Source: Dipylidium caninum
Lineage: Eukaryota; Platyhelminthes; Cestoda; Cyclophyllidea; Dipylidiidae
Length of the DNA: 64,000 bases
Assembly (NCBI GenBank): GCA_017562135.1
Contig: QEYB01000825.1
Location: forward strand, 310,001 to 374,000
Direction of reading: 5' to 3'
The notes under the pieces are model-generated. The model saw only the letters and a list, made by a program, of their open reading frames with translations, did no database searches and was not told where the DNA came from. Positions 25,609 through 35,948 of this stretch are shown in pieces (the stretch's first letter is position 1; every line of letters starts with the position of its first letter). Both the position numbers and the translations under genes were made by a program.

Positions 25609-26274
25609 TCAGGCGGTTGGCAGGCCGAGGCGTCGACACACGGCGTTTACAATGTCGTTGAGAGTGTCGAATGCTGCCTCGGAGATGGCATCAGCGCCGA
25701 AGCCGTGGTGGTGGTGGCTGGGCGGAGGGAGGGAGACGGCCAACGCCTTCTCCAGTGCCATCGCCACGTCCAGCCGATCGAGGTGGTCGAAGCCGAACTG
25801 CGTGGAGAGTGACGAGTCGTCGTGCAACTGGCGGAGGCGACGAAACACAAAGGCAGTGAGAGATTGGATCACGGTGGGCGGATGGGTGGGTGATTGAGTG
25901 AGTGAGCGAGGTGGAGGGTGGGGGAGGCGAATGAGAACTTCATGGCGACTCACCTGGTGGCAGTCGACCTTGGAGGAGGTGCACAGGATGCGTCGCACCA
26001 ACTCGGCCACATCGGATCGCGTCACCTGAGGTGGACTGCTTCGTCTCCTCGACTCTGACGTCCTCCTCGTGGCGACTCTGCTGGCGCACTGGCGAGTGTG
26101 AGGGCGCGTCGCGGGGGGCGTCAGTCGCAGCAGAGCAGGTGTGAATTGGAGGGCGAGCGAGGTGGAGGAGGAGGAGGCGGCCAGACCGCCGCGCAGTTGA
26201 CGCGGGAAGAAGAGTCCCGCACACTGGGATGCACTCAACACCGTCCTCTCTTCCCTCACGCCCACCAGCATCAT
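25609..26274 (-). CDS. Mitochondrial acyl-carrier-protein-like, copy 1; Ser-to-His at the carrier site
   Basis: Exon 1 is 25954-26274 and exon 2 is 25609-25827 (minus strand). The 126-nt intron between them (GTGAGT..CGCCAG) is itself open, so splicing is not forced by the frame. The spliced product is 179 residues. The N-terminus (SASQCAGLFFPRQLRGG, Ser-rich after) looks like a mitochondrial targeting sequence. The C-terminal half aligns with ACP/NDUFAB1: a helix DVAELVRRIL, then FGFDHLDRLDVAMALEKAL and a final helix TLNDIVNAVCRRLGL. Normal ACPs have Asp-Ser-Leu where this has Asp-His-Leu, so it should not accept 4'-phosphopantetheine. A His run (SHHHHG) is inserted in the third loop. Compared with copy 2 the linker is shifted by compensating indels (+2, +1). 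Family likeness is moderate; function is inferred. Confidence 0.7.
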   Translation of the reverse strand: MMLVGVREERTVLSASQCAGLFFPRQLRGGLAASSSSTSLALQFTPALLRLTPPATRPHTRQCASRVATRRTSESRRRSSPPQVTRSDVAELVRRILCTSSKVDCHQVSRHEVLIRLPHPPPRSLTQSPTHPPTVIQSLTAFVFRRLRQLHDDSSLSTQFGFDHLDRLDVAMALEKALAVSLPPPSHHHHGFGADAISEAAFDTLNDIVNAVCRRLGLPTA

Positions 26275-26318
26275 CTTCTTCTTCTCCTCCTCCTTCTTCG
26301 GTGTCAGTCTCTCTCGCT

Positions 26319-26329
26319 CCTCTTATATT
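26319..26329 (-). promoter_or_regulatory. TATA-like box of ACP-like copy 1
   Basis: AATATAAGAGG on the minus strand, about 45 bases upstream of the ATG, preceded by a CA/GT microsatellite. The mirror copy has the same element in the same position. Confidence 0.55.
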
Positions 26330-26718
26330 CTCCGACTCACACACGCACACACACACGCAGTCAGCCCATCACGTCGCGTCTGCGTGCGAGTCGGCGCAGT
26401 GACGTCGGTGAGTGGTGAAATGCTCCCACTTGCCAAGGGATGATCAGGCCGCGAGAGCGTGTAACGCTCTTCACGTTTGCCCTCCTCTCACCGCCACCGC
26501 CACCGCCACCGCCACTCGTCATTTGACCTTCTCAACTCTGCCTCTCAGCGGCCAGCGTGGCCCTCTCCTCGTCTCGCGCTCTCTCGTCCTCTCCCCACAT
26601 CGCCTCGCTTGGTGAGTCGCTGCTCCTGCTGGCGAAACTGCAAGCGTGTGCCCGACACCGCCATCTCTCGGCTCTGTTCTCGCTTCTCCGTGCTGTCTCC
26701 AGCGATTTCTGTCGCCGG

Positions 26719-27202
26719 AAGGAAAGCCTAACACCGTCCTTCTCCCCGCCTCTTTAATCGAGGGAGGAGTGCTCTGTGCAGTTTTTGTTTCGTCGGGCCA
26801 CCGTCAGGACGACGTCTGCGACGGTGTTGCGCGGCCGACAATTGCTCCTCCGCAGGTTGGCGCTCATCCGTCTCGACTGGACGCCGGAAGTGCGCGGAGC
26901 TGCACTGCAGTTTCTAAAAGTCAGTGCTGGAAAAAACGCGATTTACTCAGTCGCAGCTAAAGAGGCTGGGAGGAACACAGGAGGCGTTAGGAAGTGGATC
27001 CGTTCATTGGAAAAAGGGCAGGTCGCTTCAGGCGAAGGAAATGCGAGACTGGCGGGCAGAGGCATCCACGCAAGTGGAGGCAAAGCGAGCCATTGTGCGT
27101 GGGGCACTCGAGGAGTTGGACGAGAGCGAGGAACACCGAGGAACACCGAGGTGAGGCGAGGCGAGGCGAGGGGAGGCGAAGGAGAAGGCCTTGACGAGGC
27201 TG
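26719..27202. other. Unique spacer of the palindrome
   Basis: About 484 bases between the arms without inverted partner. It is GC-rich with GAGGCGAGG-type repeats near 27150-27180. An open plus frame runs through it but continues into repeat sequence on both sides; no gene is claimed. Confidence 0.6.
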
Positions 27203-27580
27203 TCCGGCGACAGAAATCGCTGGAGACAGCACGGAGAAGCGCAGAGCGGAGAGGCGCTGTGATTGCAGTTTCGCCAGCAGGAGCAGCGACTCACCAAGCG
27301 AGGCGATGTGGGGAGAGGACGAGAGAGCGCGAGACGAGGAGAGGGCCACGCTGGCCGCTGAGAGGCAGAGTTGAGAAGGTCAAAACGGCGAGTGGCGTAG
27401 GCGATGGTGGTGAGAGGAGGGCAAACGTGAAGAGCGTCACACGCTCTCGCGGCCTGATCATCCCTTGGCAAGTGGGAGCATTTCACCACTCACCGACGTC
27501 ACTGCACCGACTCGCACGCAGATGAGACGTGATGGGCTGACTGCACGCGCGCGCGTGTGTGTGTGTGTGTGAGTCGGAGA

Positions 27581-27590
27581 ATATAAGAGG
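27581..27590 (+). promoter_or_regulatory. TATA-like box of ACP-like copy 2
   Basis: ATATAAGAGG, 48 bases before the ATG at 27638, preceded by a (GT)n run at about 27554-27571. Confidence 0.55.
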
Positions 27591-27637
27591 AGCGAGAGAG
27601 ACTGACACCGAAGAAGAGAAGGAAGAAGGCGAAGAAG

Positions 27638-28318
27638 ATGGTGGTGGGCGTGAGAGAAGAGAAGACGGCGTTGAGTGCATCCCAGTGTGCGGGACTCTTC
27701 TTCCCGCGTCAACTGCGCGGCGGTCTGGCCGCCTCCTCCTCCTCCACCTCGCTCGCCCTCCAATTCACACCGGCTCTGCTGCGACTGACGCCCTCCGCGA
27801 CGCGCCCCACACTCCCAGTCCGCCAGCAGCGTCGCTACGAGGAGGACGTCAGCGCCGAGGAGACGAAGCAGTCCACCCAGGTGACTCGATGCGATGTGGC
27901 CGAGTTGGTGCGACGCATCCTGTGCACCTCCTCCAAAGTCGACTGCAACCAGGTGAGTCGCCATAAAATTCTCCTCCGCCTCCACCGCTCCTCACGCACA
28001 CTCGCTCACTCACTCAATCACCCACCCACCCGCCCACCGCGTTCCAATCTCTCACTGCCTTGTGTTTTGTCGCCTCCACCAGTTGCACAACGACGACTCG
28101 TCACTCACCACGCAGTTCGGCTTCGACCACCTCGATCGGCTGGACGTGGTGATGGCACTGGAGAAGGCGTTGGCCGTCTCCCTCCCTCCGCCCAGCCACC
28201 ACCACCACCACGGCGTCGGCGTCGGCGTCGGCGCTGATGTCGTCTCCGAGGCAGCATTCGACACTCCAACGACATCGTGGATGCCGTGTGTCAACGGCTC
28301 GGCCTGTCAACCCTCTGA
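27638..28318 (+). CDS. Mitochondrial acyl-carrier-protein-like, copy 2; frameshifted near the C-terminus
   Basis: Exon 1 is 27638-27952, then a 130-nt intron (CAG|GTGAGT to CCACCAG), and exon 2 starts at 28083. Targeting-like N-terminus, DVAELVRRIL helix and FGFDHLDRLDVVMALEKAL are as in copy 1, again with His at the carrier position. A longer His/Gly-Val run (SHHHHHGVGVGVG) follows. At about 28264 (ACACTCCAACG) one T present in copy 1 is missing. The last helix is therefore lost from the frame, which runs on to 28562 instead of stopping near 28318. The other frame still encodes a helix like that of copy 1. Either a recent pseudogenising deletion or a sequence error. Some linker bases are in better frame here than in copy 1. 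Confidence 0.65.
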
Positions 28319-29235
28319 TGCCAGTGGGAATACGGCAGCCCTTTCACCCCACTCAGCGTGTACACACCATCCTCTCAAGTACACACTTTGCGCATTTGCA
28401 GTGGGTGTTTTAGTTGACGGAGGCTCTGACTTGTCCCGGGTTCGCTTCACGCATTTATTGTCGCTCACACGTGAGGACGCCGATTCTGCGTACCCATCAG
28501 CCTTGACAGTGCATCCCAAATTCTCGTTTATCACTTCACTCTCCGTGATATCATATATATAATATTATTTTTGGCCAATCTCTTCTACTCATAAATTTAA
28601 GTAGTATTGTCCATTGTATTAGTCTTGGAGTGGGATGGTTCGATGCAGCCCGGTAAACGAGAAAAAAACGCCGTCATGACTAGACGACGTTAACTCCAGT
28701 GTAAAATGGCACTTACAAAAGCTGAGTTTGTTCCTCGGAGGTCTGTCAGACGGCAACGTCACATGCTATTGTGCGAAACCGATGTTCTGAACCAATTTGA
28801 TTGGTTTAACAAGCGAACAATTGTTAGACTGCCTTTCTAGTTGGAATTTTATTCCCCAGACAGGACTTGAGTTGATCGGAGTATGGGTTCTTGAGAGAGT
28901 TGAATCACGAAGATCTTGCGGCACTCTCCTGATACCCGTCTGAGTCGGGGGACTTTTCCCGCACTGATGTTCGTTAAATGGCTGAAGACAATTCTGCGGC
29001 CGGAAGAGGATGGGTTTCACTGCACCACAACACCCATAGGTTGTTTTGGGGTGGAAAATGTAGCTGAATTTTTCTCTCAACAGCCGGCTAATGCGTGGTT
29101 GGCATTCTCACCGCCAAGCCTGGTCATGCAGACTCATTCGTGGCGGGGTTTCCGAGGCGCAGTGAACAGCATTGTAATTCACCTATTTTGGTTGTGCTTT
29201 GACATGAAATCTGTCCTCAAATGTTTTTGCTTACC

Positions 29236-29340
29236 AAGTAGACGACGAAGTGTCCCACCCCATTCCATTTCGCCAGCGTGTGATTAGGCAAGCCGAGAAT
29301 CGTCGCGCGTAAATCTGTGCTTCAAAGAGCCACCTTGTGA
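29236..29340 (-). CDS. Possible isolated exon
   Basis: Minus-strand frame VELTRWLFEAQIYARRF followed by LITRWRNGMGW, ending at a donor GTAAGC (TACTTG|GTAAGC at 29235). It lies just outside the right palindrome arm. No partner exon or family was identified. Confidence 0.2.
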
Positions 29341-29677
29341 GCTCAACACCTTTCGCCCATTCTAAATTGCGTTCACCCACTTCATTCCGCACATTTCGGC
29401 CACGATGCTTCCCTTCGGCCTGGATCCACCTCCCATTTACCCTCAGCCACGTGTGTCTTCCCGAACAATGCATAACTCCTAGCTTTCCGTGCAGGCCACG
29501 TCACTTGACGCTGAGGCCAGAGGAGAGGAGCACTGGCGTTAAATGCTCCTTCATCATCCCTCTCTCCCTCTTCCCCGCCCCCTCTTCCCACCGCACTCGA
29601 CTGGCAGATAAACCACAGGAGGCGATGGTTTAAAAGAGGGTAGCATGGTTTCAGTCAAGTAGGAGGTGTTGTGGACG

Positions 29678-32600
29678 TTAATCCCAGACGCGGGAGTGTT
29701 TTCCTCTCTCCTGACTTCGCACGAGGGCGGCCTCCGTCTCCTCTCTTATGTCCCGCACGAGAGTGCGCACCCGACGCGCCAGCGAGGGTATCGTCGCGGT
29801 CCCCTCCGTCGACTCCACCGGCGGAGGTTCTGGCTGCGACTGCGCTCCTCCGCCATCATAGCAGGTCGGTGGCGCTGGCACGCCGACTGCGTCGCATTGT
29901 GACGAGGTCTCACTTGAGTCTTTCGCCCACGTCCGCGTTTGTATCCTCCTCCCAGTCGGTGTTTTTCCCCGACCTTTACAACAAAATATTCTCACTCATT
30001 CGTTCAGCCAAAAATCAAAATAACATCCTGTGTCACATAACTCATTCCCCTCGTGCAAGACAGGAAATAAAAGCGGGGGGAAGAGGTGAGGAAGGAATAA
30101 GATGTGCATGCTGAAATTTGCAAGATAAAAACGAACACCCACAATCGTACGTTCGCTTCCGCTGAAGTTCATTTTCCAGCAAGGCGATGATCCTTTCCTG
30201 ATCGCGAACAGTCTTCTCCAGTTGATGACATCTTTCCAACTTTTTGTAGCTCTAGCGTTTAATATAAACCAATATAAGTGCAGACTCAAAAGACTTTTTA
30301 TCAGTCTCGGCGAATGCACTACAACCTTTTCATACTACACATTTTGCGTTTAATTACTAAAAAACTAAGATTTCGAGTGATTATTACTTATACATTCCCT
30401 TTATTGGCGTCTATGGTGATAATTTCGGTGATTTTAAGGGTTAGACGTTAGGCGTGGAGGCCTTAACGGTAAAAGGTGTCATGTTTTAGGCGGTGCGGTG
30501 CATACTACTCACATCTGTAAGTAGACGAGGCCTGAGGACAGGCGCCCCTGCCGGTGCCGACGACGACGACATTGGCGATCTGGAGCCTGAGAGTTAATAA
30601 ACGCATGACTGCATATACAACAGTAAGCTTCAAAAGCTGCGGGTAGATAGGAAGGGTTTTGGCTCCAATTTTTCTGTCTAAGTCATTTGACTGTTGTCAG
30701 ATCTTCCAAGTGCACGTGCCAGATGACAGCGGAACCCTCGGTTAACTCCTATCTAGAAGACTCTTTGAACAGTCAACAGGCGCTTAGAAAAAGTAAACAT
30801 GTGCATATCATTGGAACGTTTTTTTATCCAAAAAACGTCACGACGCCTTTCTCTCCCTCGGTGGAAGGAAGCGCCGCGAAGTACTTAGTGCGTGACAAGA
30901 AGGATGTTGACGGTTCCCTTGATACGAGTTTCTACCGCCTTTTTTGTCCTCCTATGAGCAAATTTTCTCACTATTTCCTCGGTCGAAGGGGGACGATGTC
31001 CGAATGGAAAACAGGCGGCTGACCGGCCTAACTCCGGCCACGTCTCCTCTAACTGAAGTCACAGACACCTTCTTGGAACATTAATGTCTCTGGCGTGAGA
31101 GAAGGCGCCCCAATTGTCCTGGTCTTCTGCCACGAATGGTTGAGAGTCTCCTTAAGAAACCCTACGGACTGCGGTTAAGTTCTCAGCTCAGGTGAGGCAG
31201 CGAAAATGGCAAAAGCGGCCTCTACACCAGACCGTAGAATTGATACTGCACTTACCTCGTTGTCGCCGCTGCACAGCTACCTGGGCGGCGTTTTCTGACT
31301 GAGCGTCCCGCGAGGACACACGTTTCACTCGGCATAACATCGGAATCACTTCGAATCGCTCGGCCGAGGTGTGTCGTGGCCAAAAATTGTCACCCACCTA
31401 GACGAATGTGGACAGAAAAGCAGTTTTTAGCGCCACACTCTTGATACCAGGAGATAAGATGGAGACTTGTAGAAATTTGTCGAGCAAATCGTGCGTCTCT
31501 TCTGTTAGTCGCCAGTTTTGGGGTGAGTGAGCTCAAAAGTTCACAACTCCTGCCTATGAACAGAGTCGAGTGGTCCTGCAGCAAACCAAGTACTCTAGAT
31601 TCACGTCTTAGTGTGCGCATGTTCATGTAAACGCTGCTTTTCCTCAGAGTCGAGTGCAGCTTGCAGTCTTCCAACAAAGCATTAACGAACGAGAAAACGC
31701 AAGCCGACCAATCATCTTCCTCCACGCTCGACCAATGAGAGTCCAGCTCCCAGACAGCCACTCTTTCAAGGCGACCTACGATTATCACTTCACGCTTCCA
31801 ACCATCACGTCCGTTCTGTGTGATGAACTGTCGGTATTGTTGTCATGTTAATCGCGAAACCCTTCTGCCAATTACCACATTCAAATTTTTACGATTTTTG
31901 CATGACAACTGAGACGAAATGCTACAGTTGAGGTAGCTTGACTCAAAAACAAAGTCCTTGAGAACCACTTTCAAGGCCGTTCCTATTAACGTCAAAACAG
32001 TTTTTCCTTTGGTTCGAATGCAGCGTGCAGTCGTTCTTCAAAGCTTCGACGAACTTGATGAGGCAGACCAACCAATCACCTTCCTTCGCGGCTGACCAAT
32101 AAGAATCCAGGCAGCCTCGGTTATCACCTCACTTTTTAAAATCTCATTCTCGTTCTTTGTGACGAGCTGTCGACATTGCGGGCAGTTCCAACCATAGCTT
32201 GTCTAGGACGCACGGTCCCAAAGAGAGATTTATAAATGCAGACTACCACTAATGGGAATGAATCTGTCCGTGGTGGCTATCGAGGCTCGCCCGTACTTTT
32301 GGCCATGAAAATGAAGGTTTTGATGAAAATCGGAATCCATCGCATCCGAACTCGTAATCTTAATGCTCAACCTCCTCATAGCCACGTCAAGTCTGTGTGC
32401 GCGGAATCGGCAGGAGGGACGAGGCGGTCGATGTTGGTGGGCGACAAGTCAACTCTTTGTGAATAATCGTTGGTGCGTCGGTGAAACCCCTCGCAGCCGT
32501 GGTCGGTGGACCGCAAAGACACGCAACGCATGCGGACGAAGACGCGCTTACCTGAGTGAGAACGAGGGACTGCGTTGGGACACGCGGCGGCGCGTCGTCG

Positions 32601-32683
32601 CGACGACCGGATGCGGCCTGCGTGGACAGGGACTCCTCCCCGCCACCTCGTCTGCGGCCAACTGCACTCCGAGTCCTCGTCGC
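29678..32683 (-). CDS. Coiled-coil protein of unknown identity, partial model
   Basis: Four exons join with consistent phases on the minus strand: 32552-32683, 31256-31397, 30513-30586 and 30151-30251, all with good GT..AG ends. The order reads: a Ser/Thr/Arg-rich disordered part ending PTQSLVLTQ; VGDNFWPRHTSAERFEVIP with NAAQVAVQRRQR; SSSSAPAGAPVLRPRLLTD; then SYKKLERCHQLEKTVRDQER and IIALLENELQRKR, a clear heptad coiled coil. A probable 3' exon lies in 29678-29995 (SLARRVRTLVRDIREETE, ending HSRVWD and a stop), but its acceptor was not fixed. The 5' end is unknown. The charged coiled coil with a disordered N-terminal part suggests a scaffold or cytoskeletal protein; I recognise no family. 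Confidence 0.62.
31655..31850 (+). repeat. Direct repeat unit A carrying paired CCAAT boxes
   Basis: About 195 bases similar to 32018-32185. Shared landmarks: GTGCAG then TTCAAC/TTCTTC, GACCAAT or ACCAATCA, CTTCCTCC/CTTCCTTC, GACCAAT(G/A)AGA, TTATCAC and GTGTGATGA/GTGACGAGCTGTCG. Two CCAAT pentamers (31708, 31732) recur at the same spacing in unit B. It lies within an intron of the minus-strand coiled-coil gene. Confidence 0.7.
32018..32185 (+). repeat. Direct repeat unit B carrying paired CCAAT boxes
   Basis: Partner of unit A, about 360 bases downstream, with CCAAT at 32072 and 32096. Duplicated promoter-like DNA; no first exon identified. Confidence 0.7.
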
Positions 32684-33173
32684 CTGAAAGCTGTCAAGCA
32701 AGACAAGAAGGGTGAATGACACGCTCTCCACGCAGGACACCTCAGTGTGGCACGTCGCGGGAGCAGGGAAGTGGGACCACCTCCTCTCCTCTCCCCGTCC
32801 CCTCTCCACACCACGTCCATCGCCACCCCACCTTCCCCTCGAAACTCTCCGTCGCCGCATCTCCTCGCGGTCGCGGCTTCTGCTAGCAGACGCCTTGTGG
32901 GGTCCCGCAGCACGAGATGGCAATGGCGGCGGTGTGGCGATGTCAAAGAGGCTCTTTTGCCGAGAGCTCGAAACGCATCTCCTGGACGCGGCACAACCAG
33001 TGCGACCGCGGCGAGGGTTTTCCTCGGGTCACGTCGGTCGTGGTAAAGTGTGACGAAGTCGTGGAAGGCAGAAGTGAACGGCTGGGTGTTTGAGAGAGCG
33101 AATGGCAGGGAAAGGGAAACATCGCAACAAAACGCGCGCATTTTCTTCAGACAGAATGGGATTTCTCCAATGC

Positions 33174-34824
33174 CGGAAACCATGAAACGAGCGTTTTTTA
33201 TTGTCTGTGTTTAGTTCGACCTGAGGAAGGCACATTACAGCCTGTGCTCTGTGTTCTCGTTTGAAAGTCTTAAAGATATCCTTATTACTCACGTTTGCAT
33301 AATTTTTTCTCTGATTTCAGCCAATTTGTATGCAATTTTTGCTTGAAGGAGAAGGGGAGGGCAGCGAGGCTCAGGCGGTGTGGAGGTCTCCGGAGAGGGT
33401 CTAACGAGTGCTGGCACAGAATGCCCCACGGTCTTCGTCCAGACCTCGTCTCCACCGCCTTCGTGGGTGGAGACAACACCCCATCTTCCTCCTTCCCACC
33501 GCTCGCGGGCACTTAATGCCCAGCCGCGTTCAGACGAGTATTCGGGGCTCAACAACACGCGCAGCCACAAAACTCTCCTTGGCGTCGCTGACGACTTCGC
33601 ACGAGGACACCCACTCGTCTGGGGCGCGGGAATTACAACCCCAACTAAAATTCTACCCCCCTCCCCCCCCCCCGGTTATCACATTGTCGAAATAGAAGCC
33701 AAGTCGGCTCCACATGGGCCATTTCACCCTCGTCGGGAGCCATAGGCCGCAGTGAGGCATCTTTGGCTAAAACCGGGGGGCACCGGGCGCCCAATCGAGC
33801 GCTCCTCCTCCCTCCTCTCCTCCTCCATCGCAGCCGAATGTTTTCCCCCGGAGTCTCGCCGCACTCTTTTCGCGTCTACGTCTACGCGACGTCAAACACC
33901 GCCTCTCGATGCAACGCCCAGTCGTTGATGCGCTCTGCGACGACTCGAGATGAAGGGGAAAACCCGCAGATGTGATTCACAAAAGCGCAGAACCACCATG
34001 AGAATGTCGGCAGTCAGGAGGGAAAAGAGTATTTGCCCTGGTGGGCGAGACGAGTCGAGGCTGTCGATGCCTTCCCTCACCGCTCTGAGACGACTCCATC
34101 GGGTCACCATAAAAATAAGCGGACCGGAGATAAAGAAGCCTTCACTGATTGGGTAAAAAACCATCTCGACTTTGCCCACATTCACCATAGCCAATCCACT
34201 TCATCGTGACAAAAAGACTTTCTGTGGGAGGAAAATCGAGGGGACGCAAGGAGTTCACAGCACTGTCGATGGACGAGATCGACGGGGAGGGGAGGACCAT
34301 CGGGGCTCGGGCGGTGTGAAGGTCTTTGCAGTGCTGGCACAAACATGCCCGCGCGGCGACAGTCTGGACTTCGTCGCCCGACTGTCCGATCAGCCCGTCG
34401 CGAGCAGCGTCTGCCGACTTCGTCCACGACTGACGTGGAATACCACGAATGCGTTGACGGGACATTCCGCCGTCGATCGCGTCCACAAAACCTCCTCGTC
34501 TAACGAAAATCTCGCTGAACTCGATGACCGCATAGGAAAACTTTCAATTACTCTTGACAGAAATTAACAAAACTTGATATTTCTCCGACGGAGTGTCACC
34601 TTCCGCGCAATTATGTTATATTTTTAGGCGAAAGGGATACAAAAAACACCGAATTGATCTTTGAAAAATAAATTGAATCACCCATTAAATTAAAAAGGGA
34701 AGGTTTTTTCATCAAGTCACTCATCACTTGCCCATTCGTTAACAGAAATGCGTAGTTGGGCAGTGGAAATTATTCTCCCCTCTTCGTTCTCTGTTTCTAT
34801 TCAACAGCCATTTCATAGTTTCCG
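33174..34824. mobile_element. Possible TIR-bounded segment, 1.65 kb
   Basis: GGAAACCATGAAACGAGCG at 33174-33192 faces TTTCATAGTTTCC at 34811-34823. The ends match those of the shorter elements, but the interior was not matched to them and the right end is also the start of a tandem unit. The pairing may be coincidental. No transposase seen. Confidence 0.25.
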
Positions 34825-35235
34825 GTTGATTACCTACCACAGACCTTCCACCACCACGGGATAGAACACTTTTAAGGCGAGCAGACGCATCAGAGCCTGT
34901 TTGGCAAGAAGGCTTCCGGGTGGACGACGTCAGCACTTGTCCGGAGCCCGTCGCCGGTCGCCTCGTGGTCGCGTGGCGGACACACGCTGTCGCCCCGCAC
35001 CGGACGAAGGGGACGTCCAGGTCGGTGAAAGTGTCGCCCAACCGACTGGAGGTCGTCTGCTCCGCCAACTTCCAACCGCCTCGGGGCGAGTTAAACTGGG
35101 AGGCCATTTCTTCCCCGGTGGAGTCAAATCAGCGTCGACCGACCCTTCAGGCGACGAGAACGCAGGTTATTCTGCACCCGCCGTCCACAGAACTTCCTCT
35201 TTCCCCCCCCCCTCCTCCCGCCAAAAAGTCGAAAT
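34810..35235 (+). repeat. Tandem unit 1 starting with the TTTCATAGTTTCC motif
   Basis: Shares with unit 2: the motif at its start, AAGAAGGCTTCCGGGTGGAC, GGTGAAAGTGTCGCCCAA, TTCTTCCCCGGTGGAGTC and a CCGTCCACAGAA end followed by a C-rich run. The open minus frame 34739-35107 spans it but reads as repeat, not as a known protein. Confidence 0.75.
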
Positions 35236-35272
35236 TATTTCCAGTGAAGATAAAAAGCGATGTGGAAAATTG

Positions 35273-35695
35273 CTTCATAGTTTCCACGCTGGAAGAAAGG
35301 TTTTAACGATGCTAAAAGCGTTAGACCCTGTTTACCAAGAAGGCTTCCGGGTGGACGACGTCAGCGCTTAACTGGAGCCCGTCCCGGTGTCGCGACTTCG
35401 CGTCTCCGTGTTGGTCATTCGCCGTCTCGCGGATGGGCCTCGGGTGGTCGCGAAGCGGACAAACACTCTCGTCCGCACCTGGGCAAAGGGAAAGGCCCAA
35501 TTTGGTGAAAGTGTCGCCCAATCGTCTTGAGGAGACACGAAGTCGTCTATCAGGAGGCCACTTCTTCCCCGGTGGAGTCCCAACGGTGTCGGCTGCCACT
35601 TTGGGCGACTGGAACGCGCTGACGCCGATGTTCCATGCGTCTGCCGTCCACAGAATTTCCTCCTTCCCTCCCGCCAAAAGTCAAACTTGTCAAAC
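35273..35695 (+). repeat. Tandem unit 2 starting with the CATAGTTTCC motif
   Basis: Second copy of the 0.4-kb unit, offset 462 bases from unit 1 and partly diverged. It ends near TCCCGCCAAAAGTC. Confidence 0.75.
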
Positions 35696-35823
35696 CCAAA
35701 AGACAGTTTGGGGGAAAGGGCGCGGAGGGGGAGAGGTGAAGAAAATTGGCTCAAACTCCTGCCCCTCTTAAATGCCAGAACTGGAGGTGGAAATAACTTC
35801 ACCACTCGCCGGTCGGAGCTCAC

Positions 35824-35948
35824 CTCAACACTCTCTGTCCGGTAGTAGAAGGGATTCATGGTCAGCAGGAATGTGACACTTGGCAGCCACCGCCAGGCGG
35901 GCGGACCGGCGGACAGGGCGGAAAGAGGGCGGCCGATGAGGAGGTCGA
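35824..35948 (-). CDS. Candidate exon of a membrane protein
   Basis: 125 nt bounded by TCGCTGGCAG and GAG|GTGAGC. One frame is hydrophobic: DLLIGRPLSALSAG, then WRWLPSVTFLLTMNPFYYR, like a loop plus a membrane segment. No neighbouring exon or family recognised. Confidence 0.35.

Larger units (their letters stand above)
24735..26718. repeat. Left arm of large inverted repeat (palindrome)
   Basis: About 1.98 kb that matches, in reverse complement, 27203-29215. Identity is high over the acyl-carrier-like gene and its promoter, and lower but clear in the outer 650 bases (AAAGCACAACCAAAA at the outer edge; GGAATTTTATTC internally). The arm contains ACP-like copy 1 on the minus strand. Confidence 0.9.
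27203..29215. repeat. Right arm of large inverted repeat (palindrome)
   Basis: Reverse-complement partner of 24735-26718, containing ACP-like copy 2 on the plus strand. The two genes are therefore divergent, with about 1.36 kb between their start codons. The outer part (28.6-29.2 kb) is the more diverged. Confidence 0.9.

Noticed and set aside
25400..29000. Many long open frames on both strands of the palindrome
   Set aside because: They are mirror images and GC-driven shadows; only the ACP-like exons have family and splice support.
34739..35107. Minus-strand frame containing NQPETMKW as a protein gene
   Set aside because: It overlaps the tandem repeat units and the dispersed motif; the second unit does not keep the frame.
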